64,000 bases of DNA. It comes from Charina bottae (lineage: Eukaryota > Chordata > Lepidosauria > Squamata > Charinaidae). The notes under the pieces were generated by a model. It was not told the DNA's origin. It ran no database searches and was given only the letters and a program-made list of their open reading frames with translations. The translations under genes and the position numbers were made by a program. Shown here one piece after another: positions 1 through 10,788 of the stretch (the first letter of the stretch is position 1; each line of letters begins with the position of its first letter). The stretch is from positions 48,367,916 to 48,431,915 of the forward strand of contig JALMGJ010000003.1 in the NCBI GenBank assembly GCA_023362775.1. Direction: 5' to 3'.

Positions 1-560
1 GACAAGTTCATATACCTTGTTCTTGCCCTCTCTTCCATGAGCACAAGGGGCGGACAAACTTTTGATTGGCCATAAGATACACTGAATTATGGGGGAAGGC
101 AGTGCTAAGATACATTATAGACAACATGCTTCACACATGTGGCCATGATCATAATTTTTTTTCTCTTTAAAAAGTTGTGAGGATTGTTTTGTTTTTTGTT
201 CAAACCACTTTAAACATATCTTATGGTTCAAACTACAATTTTCATGTTTCCTGCCTCAAAATGGGAAACTGTATCTCCATTATTGGCGATGCAGGCAATA
301 TGAAATTTGCAGTCAGTATGGATGTATTATAAAGAGGCCCATCTTAGCTTGTATCCAGTTTTTATAGCTAAAATAGTACAAGCATTGCAAACAATACTTT
401 CTGCAACAGATCAACTCTATGAATACATCTGATACTCTCAAGCGAAAAAATAGGAAGGTTTTCTCAAAACAAGACAACACTTCTCTCTAAGCATGGATCC
501 AGACACATCCAGACACACACAGACCTCCTTCATGTTGGAGATAGTGTAATTTGTTTGTGT
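1..560. other. PATJ intron 17, no recognisable element
   Basis: AT-rich sequence without an open frame, splice-site-bounded PATJ match or clear repeat. A short GT-rich run lies near 555-570. Confidence 0.5.
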
Positions 561-735
561 GTGTGTGCGCCTGAGAATTGAAATCTATGATTGTAGAGAA
601 TATATGTAGCTCAGGATAGTAAGGTTCGATTGTAGGAGTTCTCTGAGCTTGGTTGTTACCTAGATGGGTAATGAAGCATCAACACATGAAAATCAAGCTC
701 AGAGGACTTGTAGAACCATGGGAATCTTGTCTAAG
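560..735 (+). repeat. Degenerate interspersed repeat related to 42080-42160
   Basis: The segment 'gttacctagatgggtaatga' followed by a gap and 'aagctcagagga' matches, with divergence, the 3' part of the repeat at 42090-42150 (gttacctagttgggtaatga ... aagctcaggga). The family is not identified with certainty; the 3' end resembles Penelope-like elements. Confidence 0.4.
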
Positions 736-1371
736 CAATAATTATGGAAGAAAATAACAGAAAATTAGGCTTCTTTAGGAAATATAAGGTGGGGTAGGCA
801 AAGACAAGCATCTATTTAGCTTGTCAGGCAAGAGTCAGAGAGCAAGGCCTCTGTTTATGTGTGTGTATGCACCTTGAGAACAAAGGCAGAAGGAAGACTC
901 CAAGATTAGCAATATCATAAACAAAGAGCAGACAGAGTGAAAGGAAGAGGGGACACGGATTAAATGTGTATCTCTTTATCTACACTCTACTGCCAGTCAC
1001 TGAACAGTCAATGCCACTGAAGTCTTACTTCCAAACTTCCAACTTTCTACTCAGTGGATTATCGTGAGGAAGAGGTCATGGCTAACCTGTGTGTCAGAAT
1101 CCAAGGGACAAGACTAGGCAGCATGTTTTTGAGAATGTCTTCACACACTCACGACCAAACTCCTAAAAGGAGTTTTACTCATGAGATTTCTGAGCAGAAC
1201 CATTAAAAAATGAATCTTTGGTCACATGGAAAACAACTTCTTCTCAGCAGCTCACTGTCACTATCGAATCCCTGGTTGTATTTCTCTGGACATACAGAAT
1301 GAAGGTTAAGGACATAATGATCAGACAGCTTTAACATATTTACAGAAATAGAATTGCGGCATTCTGTAGAG

Positions 1372-1694
1372 CAGAGCTTTCCAAACTGTGTGTCGCGACA
1401 CAAAAGTGTGTCGCCACACACAGCGTGGTGTGTCGCCACACCACCCGGAAGCGGCGGCGCGCGCGTGCACGGCGGCCGCCATGTGCGCGCGCGCCGCCGC
1501 ACACCCCTCCCGCGCCGTCACCGTGCGTGCGCGCGCCGCCGCACGCCGCCCAGGCCGCCGCACGCCCCCCCGCGCCGCCGCCGTGCGCGCGCGTCGCCGC
1601 ATGCCCCCGCGCGCCGTCGCCGTGCGCGCGCGTGTCGCTGCCGCTGCCGCCGCCGGCGGGTGTGTCGCCAGCGGCGGCACTTTGGAAAGCCCTG
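1372..1694. mobile_element. hAT-type MITE, GTGTGTCG family, GC-rich core
   Basis: The element is 323 bp. It begins CAGAGCTTTCCAAACTG and ends CTTTGGAAAGCCCTG, imperfect terminal inverted repeats. It is flanked by a perfect 8-bp duplication, ctgtagag, at 1364-1371 and 1695-1702, which is the hAT hallmark. Subterminal GTGTGTCGCGACAC motifs give way to a CpG-saturated core of repeated cgcgccgccgccgtgcgcgc units. No transposase is encoded, so it is non-autonomous. Long open frames across it are composition artefacts. Sister copies: 50853-51214, 55249-55541 and, truncated, 12837-13082. Confidence 0.9.
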
Positions 1695-1702
1695 CTGTAG
1701 AG

Positions 1703-1948
1703 GCAAAGAATGAACTGTGACATAAGCATATAAGCTATTTAAGGCCACTATCTTTGCCTACAGAAGGAGGCCTCAGTCATATGAGATATGGCCATGTTTA
1801 CAGTTTCAGACAGCCAGTCACTCTCTTCTTCAACTGAAACTTGCAAGTGATTAAGAGACATTTCACCACCAACTACTTTTCCATTTTGCTTTTCCAATTG
1901 ATATTCAACATTCTATAATCTCAACAAACTTAGTCTTCAATGCCATGT

Positions 1949-1985
<37 letters not shown>

Positions 1986-4900
1986 ATTTATCTTATGTGC
2001 TTGTTTATATGGGGGTAGCACACTTGTGAGTAGATACTCCTGCTTGACTTGCTAATTTCTGGAACACAAGAAAAAAACATGAAAATAAATTCAACTTGCT
2101 GCTGCTAGGAAAAAGACAATTCAAATCAGTGATGGATCATTAGCAACCAAAAATAAAACCATCGGTATAATAATGCTATTATACAAATCTATTGTGTGGC
2201 TATATTTAGAATACTACATATAGTTCTAGGTATACCACTTCAAAAGGTACAGAAAAAGGTGATCAAAACAGTTAAGATGTTGCACAACTTTCATATGTGG
2301 AACTTTTGGATGTATATCATTGAAGAAAAAAGATAAGTAAAGAGAAAATGACTGAGGCACGTAATTATAAATGTAGAGAAAATGGAAAGGTTTTTTTCTG
2401 CCATTCCTAATGCTCAACTAGAAGTAATCCAACAAATAGTAGGAGAGTCAGGATAAATCAAAGAAAGCATTTTTCTACACTGTATATACATTATGGAATT
2501 CACTGACAAAAGATATAAGGATGGGCAACAACAGTGTCCATATCCTGATGTCAGATGGGGGGAAAAACTACACTGAAAACAAAAGGGTAAGTATAAGAGC
2601 TAATTGTAACCAAGCCTACATATCTTGCTCATGGAAATTTAGAAGAAACAGGATGTGAGTGTGTGCCTTTGCATACATTTAGAATGACTACCCACTTCCC
2701 AGTGGAGAGAAAACAATATGTTTAAATAAAGAATGTAAAACTGTTGAATTATCACTATGACTTTGCCTCAGTCTTAAATTGTATAAATGCATTCCAGCTG
2801 AAGGGTGTTTTTGGAATAGTGAAAGACAGGCTTTGAAAAATAAAAGATGAGTATTTATTGATCTGCAATAAAGAATATAGCAATGAATTTCATAAGGCTC
2901 TGCTATACATCTGGCATTAATCAAGACTTCTGTTGCAGAAAATGTCAGTAAAGATCTAGGGAAAAAATACAAGACAAAAAAAGAAAAATAACTACAGGGA
3001 GAATTGGCAAAAGAATTGGTGCTTAACGTCACTCTCTGTTTAACATGCTGGCCTGAAAAATCCAGTTTCACTTACAGAATTGAAATAAAGCTCACATTTT
3101 TTTTTCTCATTCATCAGTTTTAACCCAAACTAGATATAGTCTTTGTACTAAAGAAATGAGGTCATTTTAGGAGATAAACTATATAGTAACTTCTCATAAC
3201 TTTAGTTATGAAATGAAATCTTGACAGGATTGTTCAACCACAGGGGCTCTCAGAAATCATGTTTAATTTTGAAAAAGCATCAGCAGCAGAAATATGAATG
3301 TTGCTATGGCAGATGTTCAGATGCTACTTTAGTTCAGCAATAATTTGTGCCAGTTTGCTTTTGAAGAGAGACTGCAAACTATGCATGCTTGCAAATTAAA
3401 CCTAGCATTAGTTTCTCAAAAAGACCTGCACTTTTCAAGAACATAAAAATCTGTTTCTCCACAATCACTCAGACAAGCCAGAAATGTGTAGTTTGGATTG
3501 CTGTGATGGTTATAAACAGTTCCAGCATCATTAACGGTGAAATATAAAACAGGGGCAACTTGATGACGATGATGTTGTGTAATTGCCAAAATGTAATCTG
3601 TTTCCACCAAACAGAAATGACTTCCAACAGCTTTGCTAAGACTTGAAACAGTTCTCCCATATGGATTAGAACCCAGATCGATTATTTCTGAAAAGTATAT
3701 AAAGACAATGAATCATTTATTGAATGGGATAAATGAGAAAGAACAAAGTTGGGACATAAAATTCAGATACACTGGATCCCGTATTCATAGTATTCCAGGA
3801 TTAAAATCAGCTATTCAAGCTTCATTAGTTCTATTTTTATATACCTCAAAAATAAAATAACTCCTCAATTTATCTCCTCTGTTTGGAGCACATTCCTGAT
3901 TCTCTTCCAGCCATCCCTTCAAAATGGCTTTGATAAACAACTGGTCCTTTCCTCCATCAGAGCTCTGTGTTCCCTAAGCTTGCTACTTCCTTTGGTGACA
4001 TTCCATGTCCTTTCTTTGGTCTTTTTCAACCAAACTGAAATTCTTTATTCAGCTCCATCCAGGTGTCCAAAGAGCAGTTTATAAAACTGAGACTCAAGTG
4101 GATGAGATTTTAAAGTTGCATGTCTGATGCCAGCAGGGCATACTAAAAAATTACATGGTGATCAAGGGGGAGAACAGTTTTATTTCCCTGGATTTGTATT
4201 AGAGACTACACAAGAAGATTTAATTAATGCCATCAGTTGAGGAGGATTTCAAAAACTCCTTTCCAATTTACCTGCCAGAAATATCCAAGTCCTTGCAATC
4301 TTGATATTCGTCCAGTAGACTAGAAGCAAAGTGCAGAGAGTTTCTCTCCATGTAAAAAATAGTGGGAGCCATAGGAGGTTAAGAGTGAACAAGTCTGTCT
4401 AAGCAGATCTAAGTCACGTGGAATCCAGCATGGAAAGTACAAGGAAAAGTGCAGTGCAGCAAGTGTTGGACAGGAGAAACAAGGAATAACCATTTTTAAA
4501 AGAGAAGCTCTTTTGTGCATTTGATTAGGGGAAAAAAACCTGTTTAAATCTTATGTAAGAAATGGACGAATTGTCTGGAGGAGGAGAATGTGGTCTTGGA
4601 GAACATAGCTAACTAAGCTAAAATAATTGCTAGCGTACTTCATTCACACTCTAATAAAGTAAAATGCAAGTTTTTAAAACTGCCCACAACACATGAAGGA
4701 CTAGAAAATCTGTGTTTAAAAGGCTGCTAGAGGTTGGTAATAGATTGCCCTAAACTATCCTTCTTCAAATTAGTGCCTTCCAGATGCACTGGCAGTATGA
4801 CTACGCATATGAGAACTAAGATTCAACATGTTTAGAGGACACATAGTCACAGAAGGCTGCACTAAGGAATCAATACAATGGATAACTATGTTGATTAGAG

Positions 4901-5036
4901 ATAAGAAACAAGTGGTCTTCAGTTCTTTGGCATAACATTCTTCACAAAGCTAGCTGGAACAGTATACATTAGGAAATATCAAAGAGATTAAACATAACAG
5001 CAAAGCAAACCACAAAATGCCAACATACCATCTAAG
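1703..5036. other. PATJ intron 17, mostly unique AT-rich DNA
   Basis: A (GT)n microsatellite occupies about 1951-1982. Otherwise no gene, RNA or clear element is seen; short open frames here lack any family match or splice support. Confidence 0.5.
1951..1982. repeat. (GT)n microsatellite
   Basis: About 16 uninterrupted GT dinucleotides. Confidence 0.95.
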
Positions 5037-5372
5037 GTAAAGGTAAAGGTTCCCCCCGCACAATTGTGCAGTCGTGTCCGACTCTAGGGGCCGGTGCTCA
5101 TCTCCGTTTGTTAGCCGAAGAGCCAGCGTTGTCCGAAGACGCTTCCACGGTCATGTGGCCGGCATGACGCGCGCGGAACGCTGTTACCTACCCACCCAAG
5201 TGGTACCTATTTATCTACTTGCATTTGCATGCTTTCGAATTGCTAGGTTGGCAAGAGCTGGGGCAAGTGCGGGAGCTCACTCCGTCACACGGGGCTAGGG
5301 ATTCGAACCTCCGAACTTGCGATCTTCTGATCGACAAGCCTGGTGTCTTACCCGCTGAGCCACCACGCCCCA
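5037..5372 (-). mobile_element. tRNA-derived SINE with (TTTACC)n tail
   Basis: On the minus strand a tRNA-like head carries an A box (gtggctcagcgggtaaga) and a B box (ggttcgaatcc). A body with 'ggtcatgtggccggcatgac' (as read on +) and a TTTACC repeat tail follow, the tail appearing as 'aaggtaaaggtaaaggttcc' at 5037. This is the fullest of four copies in the window (others at 7757, 10345 and 46831). Confidence 0.85.
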
Positions 5373-5768
5373 ACATACCATCTAGTCCTATGCAAATTTC
5401 AAGGCATGACAATGAGATGCATTAATTATCCTAAACCATGATATTGAAAGATCACATGCTTCCTTCTCCTAAATGAATTTCTCTCACTCTTCAACAGGAT
5501 TAAACATGGTGATTCAACACCATTAAAAATGGTGCAGTATTATAATACTAACCAGGGTTTGCAAGCAACCTTTAAAGCCTGGTAACATTACAAATCTGAG
5601 TTAAACACAATTAAAAGTGCAGATGTGGTAGCCTTAATACTGAAGAAAGACAGAATTAATATGGATGAGCAATGTCTTCACCTGTTCCCAACCTCTCAGC
5701 TATACTCTGGTAACAGGAACATTTTGTACATACCAGATCTGGAACTGCTGATTAACATTGATCTAGAT

Positions 5769-7500
5769 CAGGGGTCGGCAAACTTTTTATGCCGGGAGCC
5801 ATTTTGACATGCTCGTGCACATTTTTAAATGCTCGAGAGCCAGGGGGCGGGGTTTGCGGGCGGGGGCCAATCGCGTGGAAGGGGGGGGTTGCGGGCGGGG
5901 GCCAATCACATGGAAGGGGGCGGGGTTTGCGGGCGGGAGCCAATCACGTGGCTTATTGGGGCAGGTGGGAGGGAGCGGGCCCAGCGGCGGAGGCCCGGGC
6001 TGCCCGCCTGCCCCGCCCGCTTGCCTGCCTGCTTGCCTCCCCGGGATCCGAGCCGGAGAGAAAGAGTGGTGGCGGGGCCGCGCTACCGCCACTCGGCGCG
6101 GGCGGGGCTTCCACTTCCGCCCACCCGCGTCAGGCCAAGGACATGATGGGGGTGGGAAAAGAGGCGGGCGGCGACGACAAGCGGCGCGCTTCAAGGGAGC
6201 CGCCGTCCCCTCAGGGCGGGCGGGCGGGCGGAGTGGGCGGGCGGCCCGGGCCTCCGCCTCCGCCGCCGGGCCCACCCCCCTCGGCGCCTGTGCGGCTCCC
6301 CCGCGCCCTCCCACCCGCCCCAATAAGCCACGCAGTCATGGTCCTCCTCGGCGAGCCCGGCCTCCAGAGCGGGGCATGTCTGGCTGGGTGGAGCGGGCGT
6401 GGGGGAGCCGCACAGGCGCCGAGGGGGGCAGCGGAGGCCTGGGCCGCCCGCCCCGCCCACCTGCTTGCCTGCCTGCTTCCCTCCCTCCGTGAGGTCTCCT
6501 CCCGTTCCCTTGCAGCCGAGAAAGCCCCGACGCTGCCCCGCGGACCTCTCCAGCGCACCCGGAACCCGGGAAGGCAGCGGGGGGCCTCGCAGAGGGAGGC
6601 AAGCAGGCAGGCAAGCAGGCGGGCGGGTGGCCCGGGCCTCCGCCGCCGGGCCCGCCCCCCTCGGCACCTGTGCAGCTCCCCCGCGCCCTCCCACCCGCCC
6701 CAATAAGCCACAGCAGGGAGGCGCTGCTGGCCCGGGATGCGGCGCTGTCAGAGGCGGCGCAGGAGCGGCTGCAGGGGCTGCTGCGGCTGGAGATGGTGCT
6801 GCTCTGCGGCATCCGGGTGCTGGGCGAGGGCGCAGGCCCGGGACGCGAGCGGCAGGGCAGCGCAGGGGGCCTGGCCGGGGCGGTGGCGGGATGGAGCCGG
6901 TGGAGGTTTGCCGGGCGGCAGGACGGGGCGGGCGGCGCTGCTGGGGCTGGTGGCGGAGCTGGAGGGAGCAGAGGGACCAGGCGTTCGCGTGGGCGCAGCG
7001 TGCGCTCTGCAACCCGCCTTGGAGAAGTGGCCGCGGGAGGCCCTCCGAGTGCACCCTCCTGCCCCATCAATCCCCTCACCCCGCCGTTCGGCATCCTCTC
7101 TCCCCGCTAACCCGAACCCTGCGGCGGCCGGGGGAGCCGAGCCAGGCTCGGACCGGAGGCGGCCAAGGGGAGAGCAGGCAGCTCTTCGCCCTGCGCCGCC
7201 CTGCCGCTCGCGTCCCGGGCCCGCGCCCTCGCCCAGCACCTGGATGCCGCGGAGCAGCGCCATCTCTAGCCACGGCAGCCCCTGCAGCCGCTCCTGCGCC
7301 GCCTCCGACAGCGGCGCGTCCCGGGCCAGCAGCGCCTCCCTGCCGCGCCGGGCCTCGCTCAGTGCGAGAGCCAGGGGGCAGGGTTTGCGGGCGGGGGCCA
7401 ATCACATGGAAGGGGCCGGGGTGAGTTCAGCTGCGGAAGAGCCACACTCAAGGGGCCAAAGAGCCGCATCTGGCTCGCGAGCCACCATTTCCGACCCTTG
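5769..7500 (+). mobile_element. Non-autonomous hAT element with GC-rich folded-back interior
   Basis: Termini are CAGGGGTCGGCAAACT and, inverted, CAAGGGTCGGAAATGG. An identical 8-bp duplication, atctagat, lies at 5761-5768 and 7501-7508, so this is a hAT insertion. The 1.73-kb interior is extremely GC-rich in an AT-rich intron and has no hAT transposase. It contains inverted modules: 5949-6040 with 6217-6330, 6350-6480 with 6590-6712, and 6716-6870 with 7193-7350. Subterminal 'ggcggggtttgcgggcgggg' blocks recur at both ends and in the related element at 22618-23949, which lies in the opposite orientation. Confidence 0.9.
6716..7350. other. Coding-like inverted segment inside the hAT element (possible captured exon)
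   Basis: Reading + from 6716, and - from 7350, gives nearly the same peptide (REALLARDAALSEAAQERL, then a helical stretch ending GEGAGPGRERQ). The two arms are diverged inverted copies separated by about 320 bp. The helical, alanine/leucine-rich reading differs from the low-complexity frames around it and may be a captured host exon. No family is recognised, and GC-rich DNA produces such readings by chance. Confidence 0.35.
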
Positions 7501-7756
7501 ATCTAGATAATTAATTTAAACTGAATGCATAGGAATTAGAATGTAAAAAATACCATGATATTGCAACCAGAACTATAATTCATCAATCTAAATAAACAAA
7601 ATGATCCAGCAATTTTCCAAGCATTACTGATTGGTTACTCTTGCTTGATCTGATATTCTGCTGTCTTTGCCATCAAGCTTATATCTAAATGGTAAGTTTT
7701 CCATGCATTATGTATAGTGCCTTTTTAAAAGTATCTGAACTAGTACAAACTTTCTT

Positions 7757-8007
7757 AGCCGAAGAGCCAGTGTTGTCCGAAGACGCTTCCACGGTCATGT
7801 GGCCGGCATGACGCACGCGGAACGCTGTTACCTTCCCACCAAAGTGGTACCTATTTATCTACTTGCATTTGCATGCTTTCGAATTGCTAGGTTGGCAAGA
7901 GCTGGGGCTAGTGCGGGAGATCACTCTGTCACACGGCGCTCGGGTCTCGAACCGCCGACCTTCCGATCTACAAGCCTGGCATCTTAACCACTGAGCCATC
8001 GCGCCCC
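7757..8007 (-). mobile_element. tRNA-derived SINE, tail-truncated
   Basis: Same family as 5037-5372. The minus-strand head has an A box (tggctcagtggttaagat) and B box (ggttcgagacc) at about 7935-8005. The copy stops at 'agccgaagagcc' and lacks the TTTACC tail. Confidence 0.85.
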
Positions 8008-8010
8008 CCT

Positions 8011-10344
8011 CTGAAAGATTACTCTCCCTATTTTTATTATCTAAAGATACCTTATTTTTTAAAAAAAGTAATGAACGCATACAGAACATGATGGCAAGCA
8101 GACACATCTATACATGGTCTGCTTCAGGTCTCATGATTGGAAAGAGAAGGAGGGAAGGACACTTTAGAATGGAGCAGTTGTCAGCATTGTAAGCCACTGC
8201 CCAGTTGCCTCTCCCATAGGGATGCATTGGGGAAATTTTTCTGGATGTTTTTATTCCCCAGCTGATCCAGTCCATTTTCAACCTTGATCTTTCTTTTGGC
8301 AGTTTCTCCTCCCACTCCAAATTTGGTCCTATTCCATTGCATATTTGGAGAATTATCCTGCAGATGGACAGAACAACCAATGGAGTCTCAAGGCCCTTTC
8401 CAACTTTCCACTGGATAGCAAAGAATAAAAGGAGTTTGAGGTACCTGAATTGTCATTCTGTGAGAATCAACCTCCTTCTAGGGTCTCTAAAAATTCAAAC
8501 CTCTAATGACAAGAGAAGATGCAACTGCAGGCAACAGCGTATGTCTGCACATTCAAGCATGATGGAAGGAATAACCTGTGAGATACATTTGATGCTAGTT
8601 CTTTGGCCATCAGCTTCTGGAGTATTAAATTAATACAACTACCAAGTACATGAATGCAGCCGAATATAAAGTACCTTCAAGAAAGCATAATAGCGAAAAA
8701 ATGGGAATCATAACAGAGAGCTTAATGGGTCTACATTACAATAGCTTGTGCTGTATATCTCCCCTTTTTTAAAATGGCATTTCTTTATTTTTAATCCGTA
8801 TAAAATGTGGAAGATAAGTAGCTACAGTTTTGCAACCTTCGCATCCCGGCCAAATCATCCAGAAAATAAAATGCCATCCTCCACTAAAAGAACATGTCCA
8901 AAATTAGTGCAAAATGCATATAGTTACAGATTCTTTTTGACATTCCTATAAAACTAAAGCCTACAAGCAAATTATTCCCAATCCACCCATTTTGGGATTC
9001 TCTTCACCTTCCAGACGTATCTGGTATTGCTCATGGTGAGCAACAGTATACTGGAAGAGACAAAGACAAGTGAGGAATGGCTAAAGATTCCAGAAATACA
9101 GAAAGCCTCAAATATGGCCTTTGTTCTCTTAGCAATAAACCCCTGTCCTGCTTTGCAAAAGTGAGTTTTACTTTGTGTGATTTATTACGTAATTACAGCA
9201 AAGAGATATTAGAGCTCATTAATTATCTCAGAGTTTAACACTTTTAAATTAAGTTATCAGCCATACAAATGTCACAATGGATGTCACTTACTCACTTTAA
9301 TATATAATGATATATTGCAAATGCTGCTGGAAAGAGAGGATATTTTTCCAGTAAGCTTTAGAAGCAAAACATGTGGTCCACACCCTTTGCATTTGGATTT
9401 TCTCTCTAGCTGCACCTGCCAAACACCAACACACAACTTCTTATTCCCAATATGCAACTACACCATGCCACTTTGGGATATCCAAATCATGTGAAGTCTG
9501 GTTCACTTTGTGTCCCACAATTCAACTTTCTAGGAGACCCCAAAGGCAGCAATAATATCTCTAATGTGAAAAAGATAAATACATATAGACATAACCATAA
9601 AGCCATTAAAAATGCAAAACTCTCAAAAGTATTAACCGAGAATAATACTGCATAATCCTTCACACTTCAAAAGCATGACGGAACATGAACGTCTTAACCT
9701 GTATCCTAAAATTTGCAGGAGAACAGAGAAAATGAATCTGTGGTCATCTTGGTGTCACTAAAGTACAGCTCCCAGCTTCCCTTACCATTGTCCGAGGTAG
9801 CTGCAACTGCTTGCAGCAATATTTCAGCAATATCTAGATAGACAAGCTAAAGACTTTGCAGAGCCACTATCAGTAAAACAAAAGAAGCAAGGAAAGATTG
9901 TTTCCATCTGGTCATCTGGTCTTGTTTTCCTCCTTGCTGGAGGCAGAGAAGGAATCAAGTCTCATTAGATGGTCTAACACTGAATGGTTACTCATCTGAG
10001 GGTTTCTTGAAATGGCTCCAAGCACAGGATACTCAAAACTTTAAATGGTTACTACCGCCATTTTGAAAAGAACCTGGAAACAGACTGGAAACCAGCCGAG
10101 CTCTTTTAACATCAGACTTATTATCTTCCCAGCAGCTAATACAAGTTATTTTCTTATACCTCAATTATATCCACTGCATTAATCTAATGAGAAGGTGATT
10201 CTGGGAAGGGCTCAATAATAAGGACATGGATCCAAAAAGAAAGTCAGAATCACTGTTTCCCGATCACAGAAATATTTTTCCCTTCCAACAGCTTTGATTT
10301 CTTCCTATTATTTCACCTCTAACTTTTTCTAGCAATGATAATTA
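8011..10344. other. PATJ intron 17, no recognisable element
   Basis: AT-rich DNA. A 90-codon minus-strand frame at 8108-8380 has no recognisable family and no splice context. Confidence 0.45.
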
Positions 10345-10565
10345 AGGTAAAAAAAGGTAAAGGTTCCCCCCGTACATTTGTGCAGTCGTGTCCGACTCTA
10401 GGGGCCGGTGCTCATCTCCGTTTGTTAGCCGAAGAGCCAGCGTTGTCCGAAGACGCTTCCACGGTCATGTGGCCGGCATGACGCACACGGAACACTGTTA
10501 CCTACCCACTGAAGTGGTACCTATTCATCTACTTGCATTTACATGCTTTCGAATTGCTAGGTTGA
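10345..10565 (-). mobile_element. tRNA-derived SINE, head-truncated
   Basis: Starts with 'aaggtaaaaaaaggtaaagg' (the tail) and follows 5037-5372 to 'gaattgctaggttg', where it stops abruptly against the left inverted arm. The tRNA-like head is missing. Confidence 0.8.
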
Positions 10566-10580
10566 TAATTATAATTATAT

Positions 10581-10682
10581 ATTTAAAAATAAACAAATGA
10601 AAAGGTGAACAGAGTTGTTGTTCCTATAACAGCCTGAATTTATCTAATAGAAAACTTAGCAGTTACTGCAATCCATAGGTGG
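10581..10682 (+). repeat. Left arm of a 102-bp inverted repeat around the Tc1 element
   Basis: About 102 bp that reappear in reverse complement at 12690-12790 with two mismatches seen by eye (10599 and about 10642). The arm runs directly into the GATA microsatellite. Confidence 0.9.
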
Positions 10683-10685
10683 GGA

Positions 10686-10688
10686 GAT

Positions 10689-10742
<54 letters not shown>

Positions 10743-10774
10743 TTATTTATTTATTTATTTATTTATTTATTTTA
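10686..10774. repeat. Compound (ATAG)n (ATTT)n microsatellite
   Basis: About 14 GATA/ATAG units followed directly by about 8 ATTT units, ending just before the Tc1 terminus. Confidence 0.95.
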
Positions 10775-10788
10775 AAGTGGATATATAT

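Noticed and set aside
1372..1694. GC/CpG-rich block as a CpG-island promoter
   Set aside because: Its borders coincide exactly with hAT termini and an 8-bp duplication, and a sister block lies at 50853-51214; it is a transposon core.
5300..5372. tRNA-like sequence with A and B boxes as a tRNA gene
   Set aside because: It is the head of a SINE; the cloverleaf is not maintained and the sequence continues into the SINE body. The same holds for 7935-8005, 18013-18085, 46831-46870 and 51940-52010.
5787..7501. Long proline/alanine/arginine-rich frames (up to 341 codons) on both strands
   Set aside because: Low-complexity GC-rich hAT interior; no domain, no consistent frame. Only the inverted coding-like module at 6716-7350 was kept as a question.
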